A DNA stretch of 64,000 nt, from NCBI GenBank assembly GCA_008973525.1, contig WACJ01000503.1:1984001-2048000 (forward strand), written 5' to 3'. Position numbers and translations under genes: made by a program. Numbering within the stretch: the stretch's first letter is position 1; each line of letters begins with the position of its first letter. Shown piece after piece: positions 1-11,534 of this stretch. Source of the DNA: Stenopsyche tienmushanensis (lineage: Eukaryota > Arthropoda > Insecta > Trichoptera > Stenopsychidae). Under the pieces are notes generated by a model. It had not been told where the DNA came from, did not search any database, and saw only the letters and a list, made by a program, of their open reading frames with translations.

Positions 1-1071
1 TTACCATAATTATATAAATAGAAATATGTAAAAATTTGAGGCAATAGACTAAATGGCGACTGTTTAAAAAAAAAATTTTTGGCTTTTTTTAAGTTTTAAT
101 TTTTTTAAAAATAGTCAAAAATTAAATTTTGACATAAATCTGGTAGGAACAATAGAATGTTATATAGAAAAAGTGGGACCTAATTTGAAGTAAATCAGTT
201 AATTAAAACTTGAGAAAAAAAATAGTTTCGACAAAAACGCGTTTAAAGATTTCGTTTGGTAAGACCGGCTTAGTTTTCACCATACTAAAATAGCTTTAAC
301 TCCGCAAATAATTGGAATTTTGGACATTTATTTAGAAGATATATTTTTTGGAAGTGTAAAATTTGAAAAAAATGCAAAAAAAAGCAAAATCGATTTTTTC
401 ACAATTCGGTACTAGAATTGTATATCTTAAAGTGTGTGGTCGTAATTCAGCGATAGCAGTTGTAACATGATTTAAACAGTCGAAAATTATATATTTTTTC
501 AAAATTTCACGTGCTCTTTATAAGATTTAAAAAAAATGCTCTAAAAAACCGCATAACTTTGAAATCGCACAAAAAGAGGTTTGAGTGGACACAAAAAATG
601 ATAGATCATTTAGTTCCAATTTTTTGAGCAACTATGGAGCTGCATGGCATTGATTTCTTTTGGAAAATAATAAAATGAAGGCCTCCGTTGTAAATTTTGG
701 ATGGCCCGGTCTTTTTCTGTTCTTCAAATCGCAAATAGATGCAAATCACGGTATTTGGTTAGACTAGATTGTAGAAATAGATATTTGGATTGTTGAGAGA
801 CCTTGGTTTTTCTTCAGAGTTATTGTATAGAAATTGATTATTCTCATAACTTCATCATCTCATCTCGTTACTCTAACTGAAAGGAAAAAAGTTTGTATTA
901 AATTCAAAAGTAAGTCTTTTAAGATGGTCCTTTATGAGAAACTGATTCAACCACCGAATGTATCAATAGAACATCATCATCTAATTATAAGGCAATTTAA
1001 CAGTTTTTTAAAATTTTAATACGATTCGAAAAACGCAATGAAAATTATCATACAGCAATGATAGTACGTAA
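1..1071. other. AT-rich stretch, probably old repeat, no gene
   Basis: This stretch has long A and T runs and no sustained reading frame. Its texture, with long A/T homopolymers, occasional CG words such as acgcgtttaaag, and short phrases recurring around 1540-1590, resembles the non-coding interior of decayed DNA transposons. I could not identify ends or a family. The 61-codon frame at 834-1019 looks like chance. Confidence 0.35.
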
Positions 1072-1308
1072 TTAGCATTTTCTTTACTATGGTGTATTTA
1101 CTACACTGAGTCGAGTTGTAGTAAAGTTGTAATAATAGGATTTTTTATAACATTACTACATTCAATTTCGATATACTATCTATATCGATTTATATACTAT
1201 CTATATTGATATATATATTATCGAATATTGATATGAAATATAATAAATACGGGGTTTTAGAATTTCATATGGCGTACTAAATACGTAGCATCGTAAGAGA
1301 AAGGTTAA
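1072..1308. mobile_element. piggyBac-like MITE, family C copy 1
   Basis: The right end reads gagaaaggttaa and stops on a TTAA (1305-1308). The left end carries the family phrase ggtgtatttactacac near 1091 and a degenerate TTAG at 1072. Family C consensus, judged from seven places in the window, has ends of TTAA followed by cctttccctaccggtg. TTAA targets and ends starting CC are typical of piggyBac. The interior is AT-rich with repeated tatcgatat words and no coding capacity. Confidence 0.65.
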
Positions 1309-3035
1309 GATAATAATTATTTTTCCAGTTAATGTTTGGCATCTCTAATGTCAAAAAATTAAAATCTTACCAAAAATATTATTTTTTAATTGCTTTATTG
1401 TTTCCCTGATTTTTTGTGCTATTTTGACTATATTTTATATAGTTTTTTCAAAATTATGCGGTTTTTATAATTCATGGAACGTCACTTTTTCTGTGCAAGT
1501 CATAGCTATTTTTTTGCGATTTTCTGCGAAACGTATCTACCGCACAAAAAAGGGTTTAAATGTATGGTGTCAAATTGAATTCATATGGAGTTTATGGACA
1601 TAATATATATTTCTGAAGGATGTCTATTGAAGTTTGTTGAATAGTGCACTTTTTTGGAAATTTGGCACACAATATTTGGAAATCAGTATACGGGACAGTA
1701 TAAGGGACTAGAAAAAATGATTTTAGAGATATTATAAATTGTGTAAAAAGTTGTTTGACTTAAATATTTTATTATCCAGAAGTAAACTGTTTATCTTATG
1801 CATTTTTGGATTCACTAATCTGTCCATAACATCATATTTTTTCACCAATGAGTCGCTGACAGTTGAGTGATTAAAGGCATTTTCACTTTTACCAACGTTG
1901 CTAAAATTTTGCACTCAAGAAATACATACATTTGTGACTCACATATCCTTATAAGGAACGAATATCATCGACAACGCATTCCGTAATTTCTATCTGTTCT
2001 GGGCTTCCTCTCTCTAATTGCCCAGGTCATCCAGACGTTAATCGAAGAGGGATTGAAGGACTCTGAATAGTAGAATTTATGCTACGTGCCTTACAAAAAT
2101 AAAATAGCTGTTTTGGACGATACTAACGATCGATACATCATTATACATATCCAAGACTTCCCGATTGAATATTAGTATGAATTTGGATGATAGTGTTTGT
2201 TTGATTGTATACAACTATTTCAGCTTTCCTTTGAAATGTTAGCCTTTTCATCTTATTACTATTTAATTCATCCAAATTTATGCGATCGTACCTACTTTTA
2301 AATGTTTCGTATTTAAATTGATTCTACAGTGTTACAATAACACAATAAAAATCATATTAACAACCGGCTTTAACGAGCCAATGCGATTGTATAATTGCGC
2401 ATTTCCTTTCAAAAACTGTCTTTTAATTTGTTATATGTAGGCATTACCTCCCCTAGCAAAAATACATAAATTCACAGTTATAATGGCGGCATAATTATAA
2501 TTTTACTGTGCTAATTCAATAGCACCTGGTCTCAAAATAAGCTCGATCCGACTCGTTAGGCAATCGTCATTTCCTCTCATTCCCCCTATTAAAACACATT
2601 ATTTTTGAAAATAATAGAACAAAATGGCTACAATGGTGTGGACTAAGGATAACGGAAATAATGTTGGGGTCGATACAGTTTTAAGGCACTCCCCAATCGC
2701 ATGAGTGGGTGACAATAAACTTCCGGGCTAAAGGATTTGTTTGGTGGCATCAGATCAAAGTGAACAATCCCTTTGTCTTCGCACTAAACTGTTTTACATC
2801 AACCCTCACAGACGAAACCGCTTCATCACTCCAGGAACCACCGCTAAATAATTACATCAAATCATTAAACGTATTTTGATGTCATACCTGAAGGCTAAAA
2901 TTCGTATATTATACAGGTTTTATATCTTTAAATAATTTAAACATTAATCGGAAAATATTTTAAAACGCATCAATGCAAAATTTCAATCATTTTAAATTTA
3001 TATTTAAATCTGAAGTAAATAATTTTGGATTTATT
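1309..3035. other. AT-rich intergenic stretch, nothing recognised
   Basis: No splice-bounded open frame, RNA gene or clear repeat end was found here. The few open frames are about 60 codons and unrecognisable. It may hold old repeat sequence continuous with positions 1-1071, interrupted by the family C element. Confidence 0.4.
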
Positions 3036-3270
3036 GCACACATAACCTTTGAATTTCTTCGCATAAACATAAAAAATGCACTTAAAATCGATCAATTTGG
3101 GTTATCATTATTAGTCGATAAATTTGGGTTATCAATTTATACAATCGTATGATTTACGCAAGCATCGTAGATCCGTCTCTGTTTTTCTTCAAACTCAACG
3201 TATAAGAATGTTCTTACTGTATTACTGGAATTCGGACACAAATCTATGTCTTACCTCTTTAACAGGCTAA
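3036..3270. mobile_element. piggyBac-like element, family A copy 1 (5' truncated)
   Basis: This stretch matches 12975-13488 block by block, through the aaatttgggttatc region and the final cggacacaa...tacctcttt...CTAA. The expected terminal AAAGGGTTAA has decayed to aacaggctaa (3261-3270). It lacks the 207-bp hAT MITE found in copy 3, so it shows the uninserted target (around 3129-3145, atcaatttatac). Confidence 0.6.
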
Positions 3271-5463
3271 ATTTGACAGTTTGATATGCAATAAATAGCA
3301 CAATAAAGTGTTCTGTAATGTGGTTCAAATGCATAGTTTCGAATTCACGATACATTTATATCGATATATCCTTACTGAAATCATGTATACATTTAAAATT
3401 TGCCAACCTGACAAATATTTTAGATCCTTTGAGGCTAATTAATAGCGTGATTAACTATGTAGGTTAAATGTAAAGTTACGGCATACGAGAATTGTTTGCT
3501 CATATTTATTACATTAAAATAATTCGCCCTTAAACTGTATCTTTGAATATGTAAATATGATGTATGACCATGAGTAATGGTATTTGTACTATCTATACCA
3601 AGGACTGTCGGCAACAATAATTAACATGAACACTAAAATTTCGTATAAAAACATAGTAGTCTTAGATAAAGTATTCAGATGGACTTATGATAATTCAATT
3701 TCCATTTAAAAAATATGATTAGTTTGTATTTATAAGGTTAGTGACTTATGTATTAGTGGCTGTTAGAAATTCCTTTTATGAGATCAACCATTTTTACATG
3801 GTTTTTCATGACTTTTGTATGTTTTTAAAAATGTGATCGCCAGCCACACCTCCTGTACATTTGAACCCAATATTATTATGTTTCTAGTCCGATCGCTTAA
3901 TCACGGGCCTACCTACAGATACGCCTGTTTACGTACATATGTTAAACGTTAATATATAGTGAAGAAAAGTATACTTTGGTGGGCCATTATGTATATATAT
4001 CTGTTAGCAGGATCTGAATAATATCTTCTCTGAAGATTGTTCGGTGATGTTTATCTTCGATCGTTTTTTGTGAAAATAGACACAAATTAATTATTCCACA
4101 AACCCCCTTTTATAACAAACAACGTTACCTATTTCGTTAGACACGTCATTCGAGTCCTAAATAAGATGTTTTGAATTCTTAACTACAAAGTTGATGATCA
4201 ACGTTGAAATTCACTATGATGATTTCCATTTAACACGCAATAAAGTATGATAACAACGCCCAAATATGATCTTCGTCTTTGTTCAGCAATTGAAATAACA
4301 AACAAGGGTCTGAACGCTTACGTGATATACGAGCATCACTATCGTGATATACACATTGAATATAATTTTTGATTAATTTAAGCTTTTCATTCTACTTTTA
4401 TATTGTATCCAATTAGAACTTCAATATTGCTGATGTTTATACTAGAAGGTATCTTCGATATCAACAAATTCCAAACAAAGTGACATTTAATTTTCGTATT
4501 CTCATCAGCATTTCATTTTCAACTAACACATATTCTTCAAAAATCAGAATTTCAAGGATTTGTAACGTTATTTTCGAACTACTAAGCGAACCCAGCTGCG
4601 AGACTTCCATGACGAGTCTTACCCTTCTGGGAGGGAGGGTTGAAAATAAGACTGAATAATCAAAGCTTGATGAATGCGCCGATCCCATTAAATGGTTGAG
4701 TTTGAGTCGCTGGGAAGAAAGTGAACGATTAAGATCTGGTCTTCCATATATCATAGCTATAACACAGCATATTTAGACAAACAGTTATTAATGACTAAGC
4801 GTCCAAACAAACTGTCCGAAAGCTAATGAAATCCAAGGATGACTATTGAAGAATTATAAATAAAAGCCAGATCTTACTATTCAAATACTGAAAGATATCT
4901 TAAAATAGCAAGTAAAATATAAAGCGAAAGAGCTTGAACTCCGCACGATTGAAGCAAGACAACTCGGATTAACGCATGACAGTTGTTTCAACAAAAATAG
5001 CTATCCCCAGATTGAATTAATATTTAATGAAGATAGATATTTTTGGAATATTGACAACAGAAGTTTATGTTGAATTGAGTAAATTAAATACAACATTAAT
5101 AAATTTTCAGCAGTTTTCAGACTACCATTTGTTTGTGTCTAAATGATGGAAGATGATAATTGTATTTTTAAGGAGCCATATCCAATATCCGACGTAGTTG
5201 ATATTCATAGGATATTTGCGGTTTCTAATTACCTTCTACATATAGATAAATTAGCATATAACTCTTCGATTGATAACTTTTAGGCTGGAGAAGACTTATA
5301 ATTGAATGGTGAAGTTATCACTACATTAAATTATATTTGGATTATTGTTGCAAATTAGTCACTAAAAGGCGAACCTGCTCGACTTAATTAATCGCCTTGT
5401 TAATTATTTTTTTTAGAATTAAGTAATCTGTCTAAACGTCATTATTCAACGACCCATCGCAAA
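3271..5463. other. Intergenic stretch, nothing recognised
   Basis: The sequence is AT-rich with scattered short open frames. The longest (4461-4754 on the minus strand, 97 codons) shows no domain I recognise and has no splice or codon-use support. It includes a slightly GC-richer patch near 4580-4740. Confidence 0.4.
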
Positions 5464-5960
5464 TTATATCAGGTCAGTCCAAAAGTTCGTGCACATTTTT
5501 AGTAATTTTTTAAATAGTTTAAATAAATTTGAAAGTTCATTTTGTACATCCTGTTTAGAATTTAACTTTTTCCCTAGTAAAAATAATTGGAAGGCACAAA
5601 ATAAGTGTAAATCACTTGGGGCAATATCTGGGAAGTAAGCAGGATACGGCAAAATCCCAAATAAATGCACTAATTTTTTGCAACGTTGTTTTAGCTGTAT
5701 GCGATCTAGCGTTATCGTGATGAAACAACATTCATATTTACTAATCGCAGCCGTTTTTTAATCAGTTCTAAATTTAAACGGATCCAAACATGGATATTTT
5801 CCCAATCTCCTTTAAATGCCGAAAGTCTGTCCCATGAGATAAATCCATCCTTTCTGCGATCTGATCCATTATTAATTGTGGCTCTGATTCCACAAGTTTT
5901 TTAAGAACGTCGTTATCTTCGCATGATATTAATGCGCATGAAGTCATGGACTGCCCTCCG
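5464..5960 (-). mobile_element. mariner relic 1, internally deleted
   Basis: The minus strand encodes broken pieces of a mariner transposase. Around 5830-5925 there is an N-terminal helix-turn-helix piece, with 'ISCEDNDVLKKLVESEPQ' followed by a SHGT..RHL motif. Around 5700-5745 is the HHDNARSHTAKTT block that holds the second catalytic Asp. At 5610-5660 is PYPAYFPDIAPSDLHLF, the third-Asp motif. The middle, with the first catalytic Asp block, is missing. The left end (from about 5471) is a terminal repeat, aggtcagtccaaaagttcg, typical of mariners. No matching right terminal repeat was found. The element cannot encode a working enzyme. Confidence 0.85.
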
Positions 5961-6020
5961 GGAATTTCAAAAATATGTATTAATATTTTATCAATTTGCT
6001 AATAATCTTTGTAAAGCCAT

Positions 6021-6215
6021 TGTTTATGGCACGTCATGTATCAGAGTTCAAGATTTCCTTTATTTTGGATATTCTCTTATTATATAAGTCCTCACCATTG
6101 CATATTAATAATTATGGGTATAAATTCCCCGATGTAGACCAAACCCATGGCATTATAATATTTAGTTATGACATAATAGTAATCATGGTATTAAGCATTT
6201 CATTAAAAAATAAGG
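6021..6215. repeat. Unclassified interspersed repeat, family B copy 1
   Basis: Clearly homologous to 15408-15603: shared phrases include attaataattatgggtata, caaacccatgg/tcaacccatgg, and ggtattaagcat. No terminal repeats or target duplication could be assigned. The 94-codon open frame across it (5996-6280) is not conserved in copy 2, so I read it as non-coding. Confidence 0.6.
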
Positions 6216-7479
6216 GTATATTAAAGACTGACAAAATGGGACTATATTGTTCTTATTCGACCGTATTTACCTTGTTATAAGAATTGACCATTGCCATTTC
6301 AAACATTCTTAAATTCTTCTTATTTCCTCAACGAACTTAAAATATATTTTGAACTATGATGTATCCACATATAAACGTAGGAAAACAAAAAAAAATATGG
6401 CTTAGTTGATTTTGAATCTGATTTGAATTTATCTTGAATATATGATCCGGCTTTGTTTTAACTGAAGTATCTAAAGATAAATAAAGCCAATTTTTGAGTA
6501 GATAATCATCAATTTTTAAGAAATTTCTTTGTATGATTTTGAACTTATATGACCTGTTAAAATTTTGCATAGCGAGAATTTATATTTAGTAAATTTAGCA
6601 AATGTGATGCTCACCATCAATAAGGAAAAATTATGTTAATTTTTATATCGTCATCGTTATATAATAGTATAAACACAAATTCCATTGCAGGATAAGAGCA
6701 TCTTCAATGTCCATTTATAGGAAAGAAGTACACTAATCTCATCTATATTATACATTAATCTCTGTGTTTGCTCGATATTGAAGGTACATAGTATGACCTC
6801 TGAGTTTCATTTCGAAACGATCACTTAGTGTGTTACTTAGGTGAATCGTCTCGATAGTGAGTGTGGGTGATTTATTAAGACTGAGCAGTTTTCTCGGGAA
6901 TACAGTGGAAAACTATTCGAGACGACCTTGTTGGTTTTACTGAATAAAATGAAAAAATACATGACGCTTAAGTGCATCTTGGATTTGCTCCTATACCAAC
7001 TGAGGGTATCTCCCGGTCTATATGAAGCTTATCCTTGCAAATTCGAAAATGTATTGGTTTCCTCTTTGTGATTTACCCTTTCAATGCCGAGATTTTAAAA
7101 CAATTTGGAATGCACAGGACGTTCACCTCATTAGTAGCATAGCGTTATCCTTACCTTCGAAGAAAAAGTGCAGTTATTTATCTTCAACCACTCTAATCGT
7201 TCAAACAACGTGGAAAAGAAAGGACCTTAATGGAGACAGAAATGATAAAAACATTGTAATCTTTTAATAATATGATTTATTTACCATTTCCATGATACTA
7301 GCGACAATCACGAGACAGGGTCTTCCAAATACGAAGCGAAAAATGGAGTAAAACAATAAAATTGACATAATGGCCGCAACAACAAGAAAACTAACTCCTA
7401 AAGACTCGACAAGCAAGAAAAAGATAAGGGCGTTGTCCTGCAGCCTCTGGGCTCTACCATCCACCTCTCGCGCACAACT
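6216..7479. other. Intergenic stretch with one hydrophobic open frame
   Basis: Mostly AT-rich with no recognised gene. A minus-strand frame at 7264-7464 (66 codons) encodes a markedly hydrophobic central segment (ALIFFLLVESLGVSFLVVAA and onward). It lies in DNA slightly richer in GC than its surroundings and abuts the family C element at 7480. There is no match I recognise, no clear splice sites, and chance is a fair explanation. Confidence 0.3.
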
Positions 7480-7622
7480 TTAGCCTTTCCTTGCCAGTGA
7501 TGTATTTCGTACTTTACAAAACCTGATTCATTTCAACCTCAACTATAGTCAATAAAAGTAGTAATGGTGTACCAAATACACATCATCGGTGGGTATTTTT
7601 AGCACAGTAAGGGAAAGGTTAA
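7480..7622. mobile_element. piggyBac-like MITE, family C copy 2
   Basis: The left end is TTAG then cctttccttgccagtgatg. The right end carries gtgtaccaaatacacatcat and finishes gggaaaggTTAA at 7619-7622. The inverted ends, TTAA target and about 143-bp length fit a non-autonomous piggyBac derivative. Confidence 0.7.
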
Positions 7623-7819
7623 CCAAACAGCATTTAAATCGATCCGTTTTAATATTTAACAAAAATAGTTTTATATTGCAACGATTTAAATAAATATGCA
7701 TCTCATGAGTACGATTAATAAGTAAGAAATGGCCAAATGACTTCGCTCTTCGACGATGTTTAAATGCATAAAAGCACATTTCCATGCTATAAAAGCACAG
7801 CATTTTTTATTGCCAAAAA

Positions 7820-8032
7820 AAGTGAGTGTCAGGACTGTCGCAGCGTGTATGAAGCTTGTACATAAATAAATAAGCACTGTCGATAGCACACAATATTCGT
7901 TCATTTCTTCGCGTAAACATAAACAATACACTTGAAATCGATTAATTTGGGTTATTGTTAGTTGACGAATTTGGGTTAACAACTCAAATTCGTCTCAATG
8001 TGTAAGAATGCTCTTGCCGAATCACTTTTTGG
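7820..8032. mobile_element. piggyBac-like element, family A copy 2 (partial)
   Basis: Homologous to the body of copy 3 (about 12915-13085 and 13370-13450). It shares gtcgcagcgtgtatgaag, cactgtcgatagcacac, cgtaaacataaacaatacac and the aatttgggttaac block. Both terminal TTAA ends are missing, and the right side gives way to other sequence shortly before the hAT relic at 8072. Confidence 0.55.
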
Positions 8033-8071
8033 CCGTATATCGAAAATTGTGGGTCGTAAATCGAATAAATG

Positions 8072-8436
8072 TAGGGAATCCAATGCCGAGCAAAATTTCG
8101 ATCCCGGTATTTCGGGATCGGGATTTTCAATAGTTTTGGAAATTACATTGATAAATTTGATCACTAAAAAATTAAATATTATTTTGAAAATATGCCCGAA
8201 GTAACATTAAAGCAGAGTTTTTCGTCATTTAGTCTGGATCTGATTTTGGAAGCCAGGCAACTTCCTGCTGAAAATTCATGCTCAGCCTCCACACTCGTTG
8301 GAGGTATCGTCATCAGATATTTAAATGCTAGTTCGAGTTGATGACCGCATGGGTTCCCATTTTCGTATAACACCATCAATGTGACTGATAAAATTCCTCT
8401 TTGCTGAAACACGGACTAAAACTCGCAAAATTCCCG
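8072..8436 (-). mobile_element. hAT transposon relic (left part)
   Basis: It starts with tagggaatccaatgccgagc, matching the terminal repeats of the hAT-like element at 36866-37581. The next block, including cgggatcgggattttcaata, is also shared with 36935-36958. It then continues into a minus-strand transposase C-terminal fragment. The homologous right end found at 37490-37581 in the other copy is not present here. Confidence 0.7.
8179..8412 (-). pseudogene. hAT transposase C-terminal dimerisation fragment
   Basis: A minus-strand open frame of 77 codons contains AFKYLMTIPPTSVEAEHEFS followed by a SRLNDEKLCFN tail. This is the hAT-family C-terminal dimerisation domain signature (IP.TSVE.E..FS....SRL). 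Only this C-terminal piece remains. There is no zinc finger or catalytic region nearby, so it is a decayed fragment of the element starting at 8072. Confidence 0.75.
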
Positions 8437-8627
8437 ATTTCCCGACAAATTATTTATTTTCGTCGATGCAGATGAATATTTATATAATATAATACTTTGA
8501 CGTCATTCGTATTTATATTACGGAGGAATACAAAAATTCTGAAGCCCGTATCTATTATATTTCATATCGATATTCCCATTATTAGAGTCGAGGTGTAGTA
8601 AATACACCACCGGTAGGGAAAGGTTAT
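8437..8627. mobile_element. piggyBac-like end, family C copy 3, inside hAT relic
   Basis: The right edge reads gaggtgtagtaaatacacca then ccggtagggaaagg and TTAT, a one-base change from TTAA (8624-8627). The whole block is near-identical to 37102-37293. In both places it follows hAT-like sequence, starting at atttcccgacaaattattt, so the two share an older composite structure. The opposite family C terminus was not found. Confidence 0.6.
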
Positions 8628-8639
8628 AATAACAATTAA

Positions 8640-8890
8640 TGATTATAATGAAATGAACAATTAAAGGTTATAAGGAAAATTTTTATTGATGCGAATTTTT
8701 TTAAAATGAAACTTGTATAGGTGCTGTAGGAGAGAATGAGAATCGCTTGTAGTATATCCGTGTCCATTGCAGATATCATAGAGATGCGCATGCGCAGCAT
8801 TATTGTTTGTGTGTTTATACGAAGCATAAATCAACCAATAGACCAGTGGTAGATCTATATTATTATATATTACACAATAGAGCGCAATAT
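8640..8890 (-). repeat. Unclassified repeat, family D copy 1 (inverted)
   Basis: The reverse complement matches 11330-11515 and 16000-16150. Shared words are gtgtaatatataataaaata, a tgcgcatgcg core near 8785, agagatgc/gcatctct, and caagcgattctc. It sits directly beside a family C element, as does copy 2. Class unknown. Confidence 0.55.
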
Positions 8891-9051
8891 TTTAGCTAAA
8901 AATTAAAAACATATAAACTTAGGAGCTAAGACTCTTAGATATTTTATTTTTATCTGCAGTAGGGTGGTTCGATTTGAACTTGAAATGTTATAACTTTATT
9001 AACTTCTGCTGAATTCGAGTATTTTATTGTATGTGCTTCTTATGTCTTTAG

Positions 9052-9453
9052 GTCACCATCGCGAATCAAGAGTGCAACAGGAGCTTCCTACGAATATGGA
9101 ACCGGATCAGCATAGCCGGGAAGGATCTGAACCTACCCCAATCGGGAGATCGGGAAGAGTATTCCTGGAGGGATGCGTATGCGGAGGGAGCGTATGTGGA
9201 GGGAGCGTATGCGCGGTGGAAGGATGCGCGACACAGTAGCGCGGAGAGTCGCGTGGCTTCAGTCCGGCTCGGGCGGCCGCGGGACGCCGGCGCCGCTGGC
9301 ACGCCGTCATCCGCAGGGCCGCCCTCGGTCAGCTGGCTGCAGCCCCAACTCGGCCCCCATTTCATCCGCCCTCCACACCCCGCACCCCATCACACAAGAG
9401 ACTGCGCCAGAGGACTCGCCCGCTTCACTCATCAAACCGACCGCCAAAAATGA
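9052..9453 (+). CDS. Candidate terminal exon of an unrecognised gene
   Basis: A frame of 133 codons is open from 9052, the first base after a good acceptor (tatgtgcttcttatgtctttag), to TGA at 9451-9453. The in-frame triplet just before 9052 is a stop, so the frame opens exactly at the acceptor. The block is unusually GC- and CpG-rich for this window, peaking around 9200-9320. The product would begin VTIANQECNRSFLRIWNRI, with a short pentapeptide-like repeat (AYAEG, AYVEG, AYARW) from 15-bp DNA repeats near 9174-9218, then a Pro/His/Arg-rich tail. I recognise no domain. Alternatives are a CpG island, the antisense frame 9066-9365, or transposon-derived DNA: a terminal-repeat-like word, tagggtggttc, lies at about 8962. 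No upstream partner exon was found. Confidence 0.3.
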   Translation, partial: VTIANQECNRSFLRIWNRISIAGKDLNLPQSGDREEYSWRDAYAEGAYVEGAYARWKDARHSSAESRVASVRLGRPRDAGAAGTPSSAGPPSVSWLQPQLGPHFIRPPHPAPHHTRDCARGLARFTHQTDRQK

Positions 9454-11159
9454 GGTTATTGCAAAATTTCACCACGCTTCCTCCCCTAGTTTTAACGCGG
9501 CCGAATCGATCAAATCAAAAACCGCCAACGCGAGTCCAAACTTTAACCACGAAAACTTTTCCGGATTGAATGAATGCATCCCTTTTTCGTCCAAATCACA
9601 ATAGCAGCATGACATTACGTCGATATTTTTTCCTCGGAATGAAAATTCAACCCCTTGTGCGTAGAAATTTGGACGCTACGTCTTACATTCGAGAAAGAAT
9701 ATTATCAATTAAAATTGTAAAAATAGCATATTCGCCATTCATATTATATTAAAAATACATTTAATCCATGCTAATAAAATAAAAACAAAATAATCTAAAT
9801 CATTAGATGCGAACTAACAAAGCAATATTTTTCCACAAAGCATACATTATATATATATATTTATTTTGCATAAAATTCAAAATTGAACATATAATATGTA
9901 GCGAATAAGACTACACGTGTGATAATAATTCTATTCTCGGCTATCTACCGTATCAGAGATGACTTACTGCCACGTGGAAATTGCTCCAGTTAATATCATA
10001 ATAAACCAAATACTCATCCTAGAATTTTGCTTTTAATTTTTGACACTTATGAAATATCACATCTTATCATACATTCTGAATAAATTTGCTTGTGTGCATG
10101 TGTTCATGCTTATATATTTCGACTTTTATGTGTGTAATCGATGATATGTCTGTTGTATTTCAATGTCGATGAGTCCCATGTCATCTCCGAAAGGGAGCAT
10201 AAATTAATTTAATTTATATGCGTTATCGATACTGATAAGGTTTCATCCCGCTACTTACATTAGAGCCATATATAACATCGAGGATCTTATTTTATATAAC
10301 AGCATATCCTTATTTGGCACATCCGTGAATTTTTATTCTGATCATTTATGGAATTTTTGCGATTATCTTATGCTGGATGTGGACTGACCGCAAATATCAG
10401 TCTGTCACAAATAGTACGCTTTTAACTATTGGTCACTAACTAATCTAACAACTGATGACTAAAGTTATGAGTGTATTAATTGATTGGGTATGTATTTCGT
10501 ATATTTTTTGGTGTTGTGTAATCAAAAAATTTTAGTACTAACAAGAAGCAAATACGTTTCAACAAAGGTAAATATCTTTGTGGTATCATAGGATGCGTTG
10601 CAGATTAAAAGGATAAAATAATATCAAAAATTGAAATGGTTATTACAATCAAGTCATAAATTATGATTGAAACTTGCAAAAATACAAATATCTATGAAAA
10701 ATATTGCCAAATTCTAACTCGTTGCATACAAGCTCTTTGAAGTTTTAATGCAGTTCGTATGCATAAAACAAAATGATGCATGATTTTAAATAATGAAATA
10801 TATTATCGATGGCAATAAGCTTGAATATCTCTGATCTATGACATCCTAAATATCTCAACCTAATTAGATGTATCAATAAATGATTTATTGTAAGATAAAT
10901 GAGTTTTACATCAAATTCAAAACTAAATATTTGCCATAATTGTTTTTAAAATGCTCTGAATTTATTTCAGAAATCATTTTACGATAATCGATCGTAAGCT
11001 GTGGGTGTGCATCTTATATTTCTGAGGTAGATCGGCAGTAAGCGTTTTTTTTTAAATTGATTTAATATGTAATCTATTTGATAGTGTTTTCGCGATGATC
11101 AATCGATAAATTGGTAATTCTGTACACACACAATTATTCTAAAAAATAAGTTTATTGTA
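9454..11159. other. Intergenic stretch, nothing recognised
   Basis: The first 200 bases keep moderate GC and could be a 3' untranslated region if the candidate exon is real; AATAAAATAAA-like words occur near 9774. After that the sequence is ordinary AT-rich DNA with a short TA run at 9848-9860 and no supported gene. Confidence 0.4.
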
Positions 11160-11218
11160 TCCATCGACTGTTAATCCATTGACTGTTAATCCATTGACTG
11201 TTAATCCATCGACTTTCG
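11160..11218. repeat. 15-bp minisatellite
   Basis: About four tandem copies of a 15-bp unit (gactgttaatccatt) are visible, with occasional substitutions at the outer copies (cgact for tgact). Confidence 0.85.
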
Positions 11219-11329
11219 AATCCATCTTATAAATAACTAAATTTAAAATAAAATGAGTGAGACTCTCGCAGACGGTAGAAGTGAAACTTCATAGCTCATG
11301 GGGAAAGTTGATTTTATGCAATACTTTTT

Positions 11330-11515
11330 TTTTACATTTATTAATCGAAATTTTTAGTTAAAAGATTACGCTGTGTGTTGTGTAATATATAATAAAATAG
11401 TCTTGCTACTGTTTAAGTGGTTGCTTTTATACTACGTATAGACAAACACAATAGAGGCAACACTGCGCATGCGCGTAGCATCTCTATGATGCTATGATGC
11501 GCGTAGCATCTCTAT
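11330..11515 (+). repeat. Unclassified repeat, family D copy 2
   Basis: Shares the aatttttagttaaaa, gtgtaatatataataaaata and tgcgcatgcg blocks with copies 1 and 3. Its right side runs into short direct repeats of gcatctctatga and gctacgcg words (about 11470-11545), ending against a family C fragment. Confidence 0.55.
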
Positions 11516-11534
11516 GAGCATCTCTATGGTGCTA

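Noticed and set aside
834..1019. 61-codon frame near the window start
   Set aside because: Low-complexity AT-rich sequence with no supporting features.
4461..4754. 97-codon minus-strand open frame as a gene
   Set aside because: No recognisable domain, splice sites or repeat context; length is compatible with chance.
9066..9365. Minus-strand 99-codon frame across the GC-rich block
   Set aside because: It looks like the shadow of GC-rich composition; the + strand frame has the better splice acceptor and a matching opening point.
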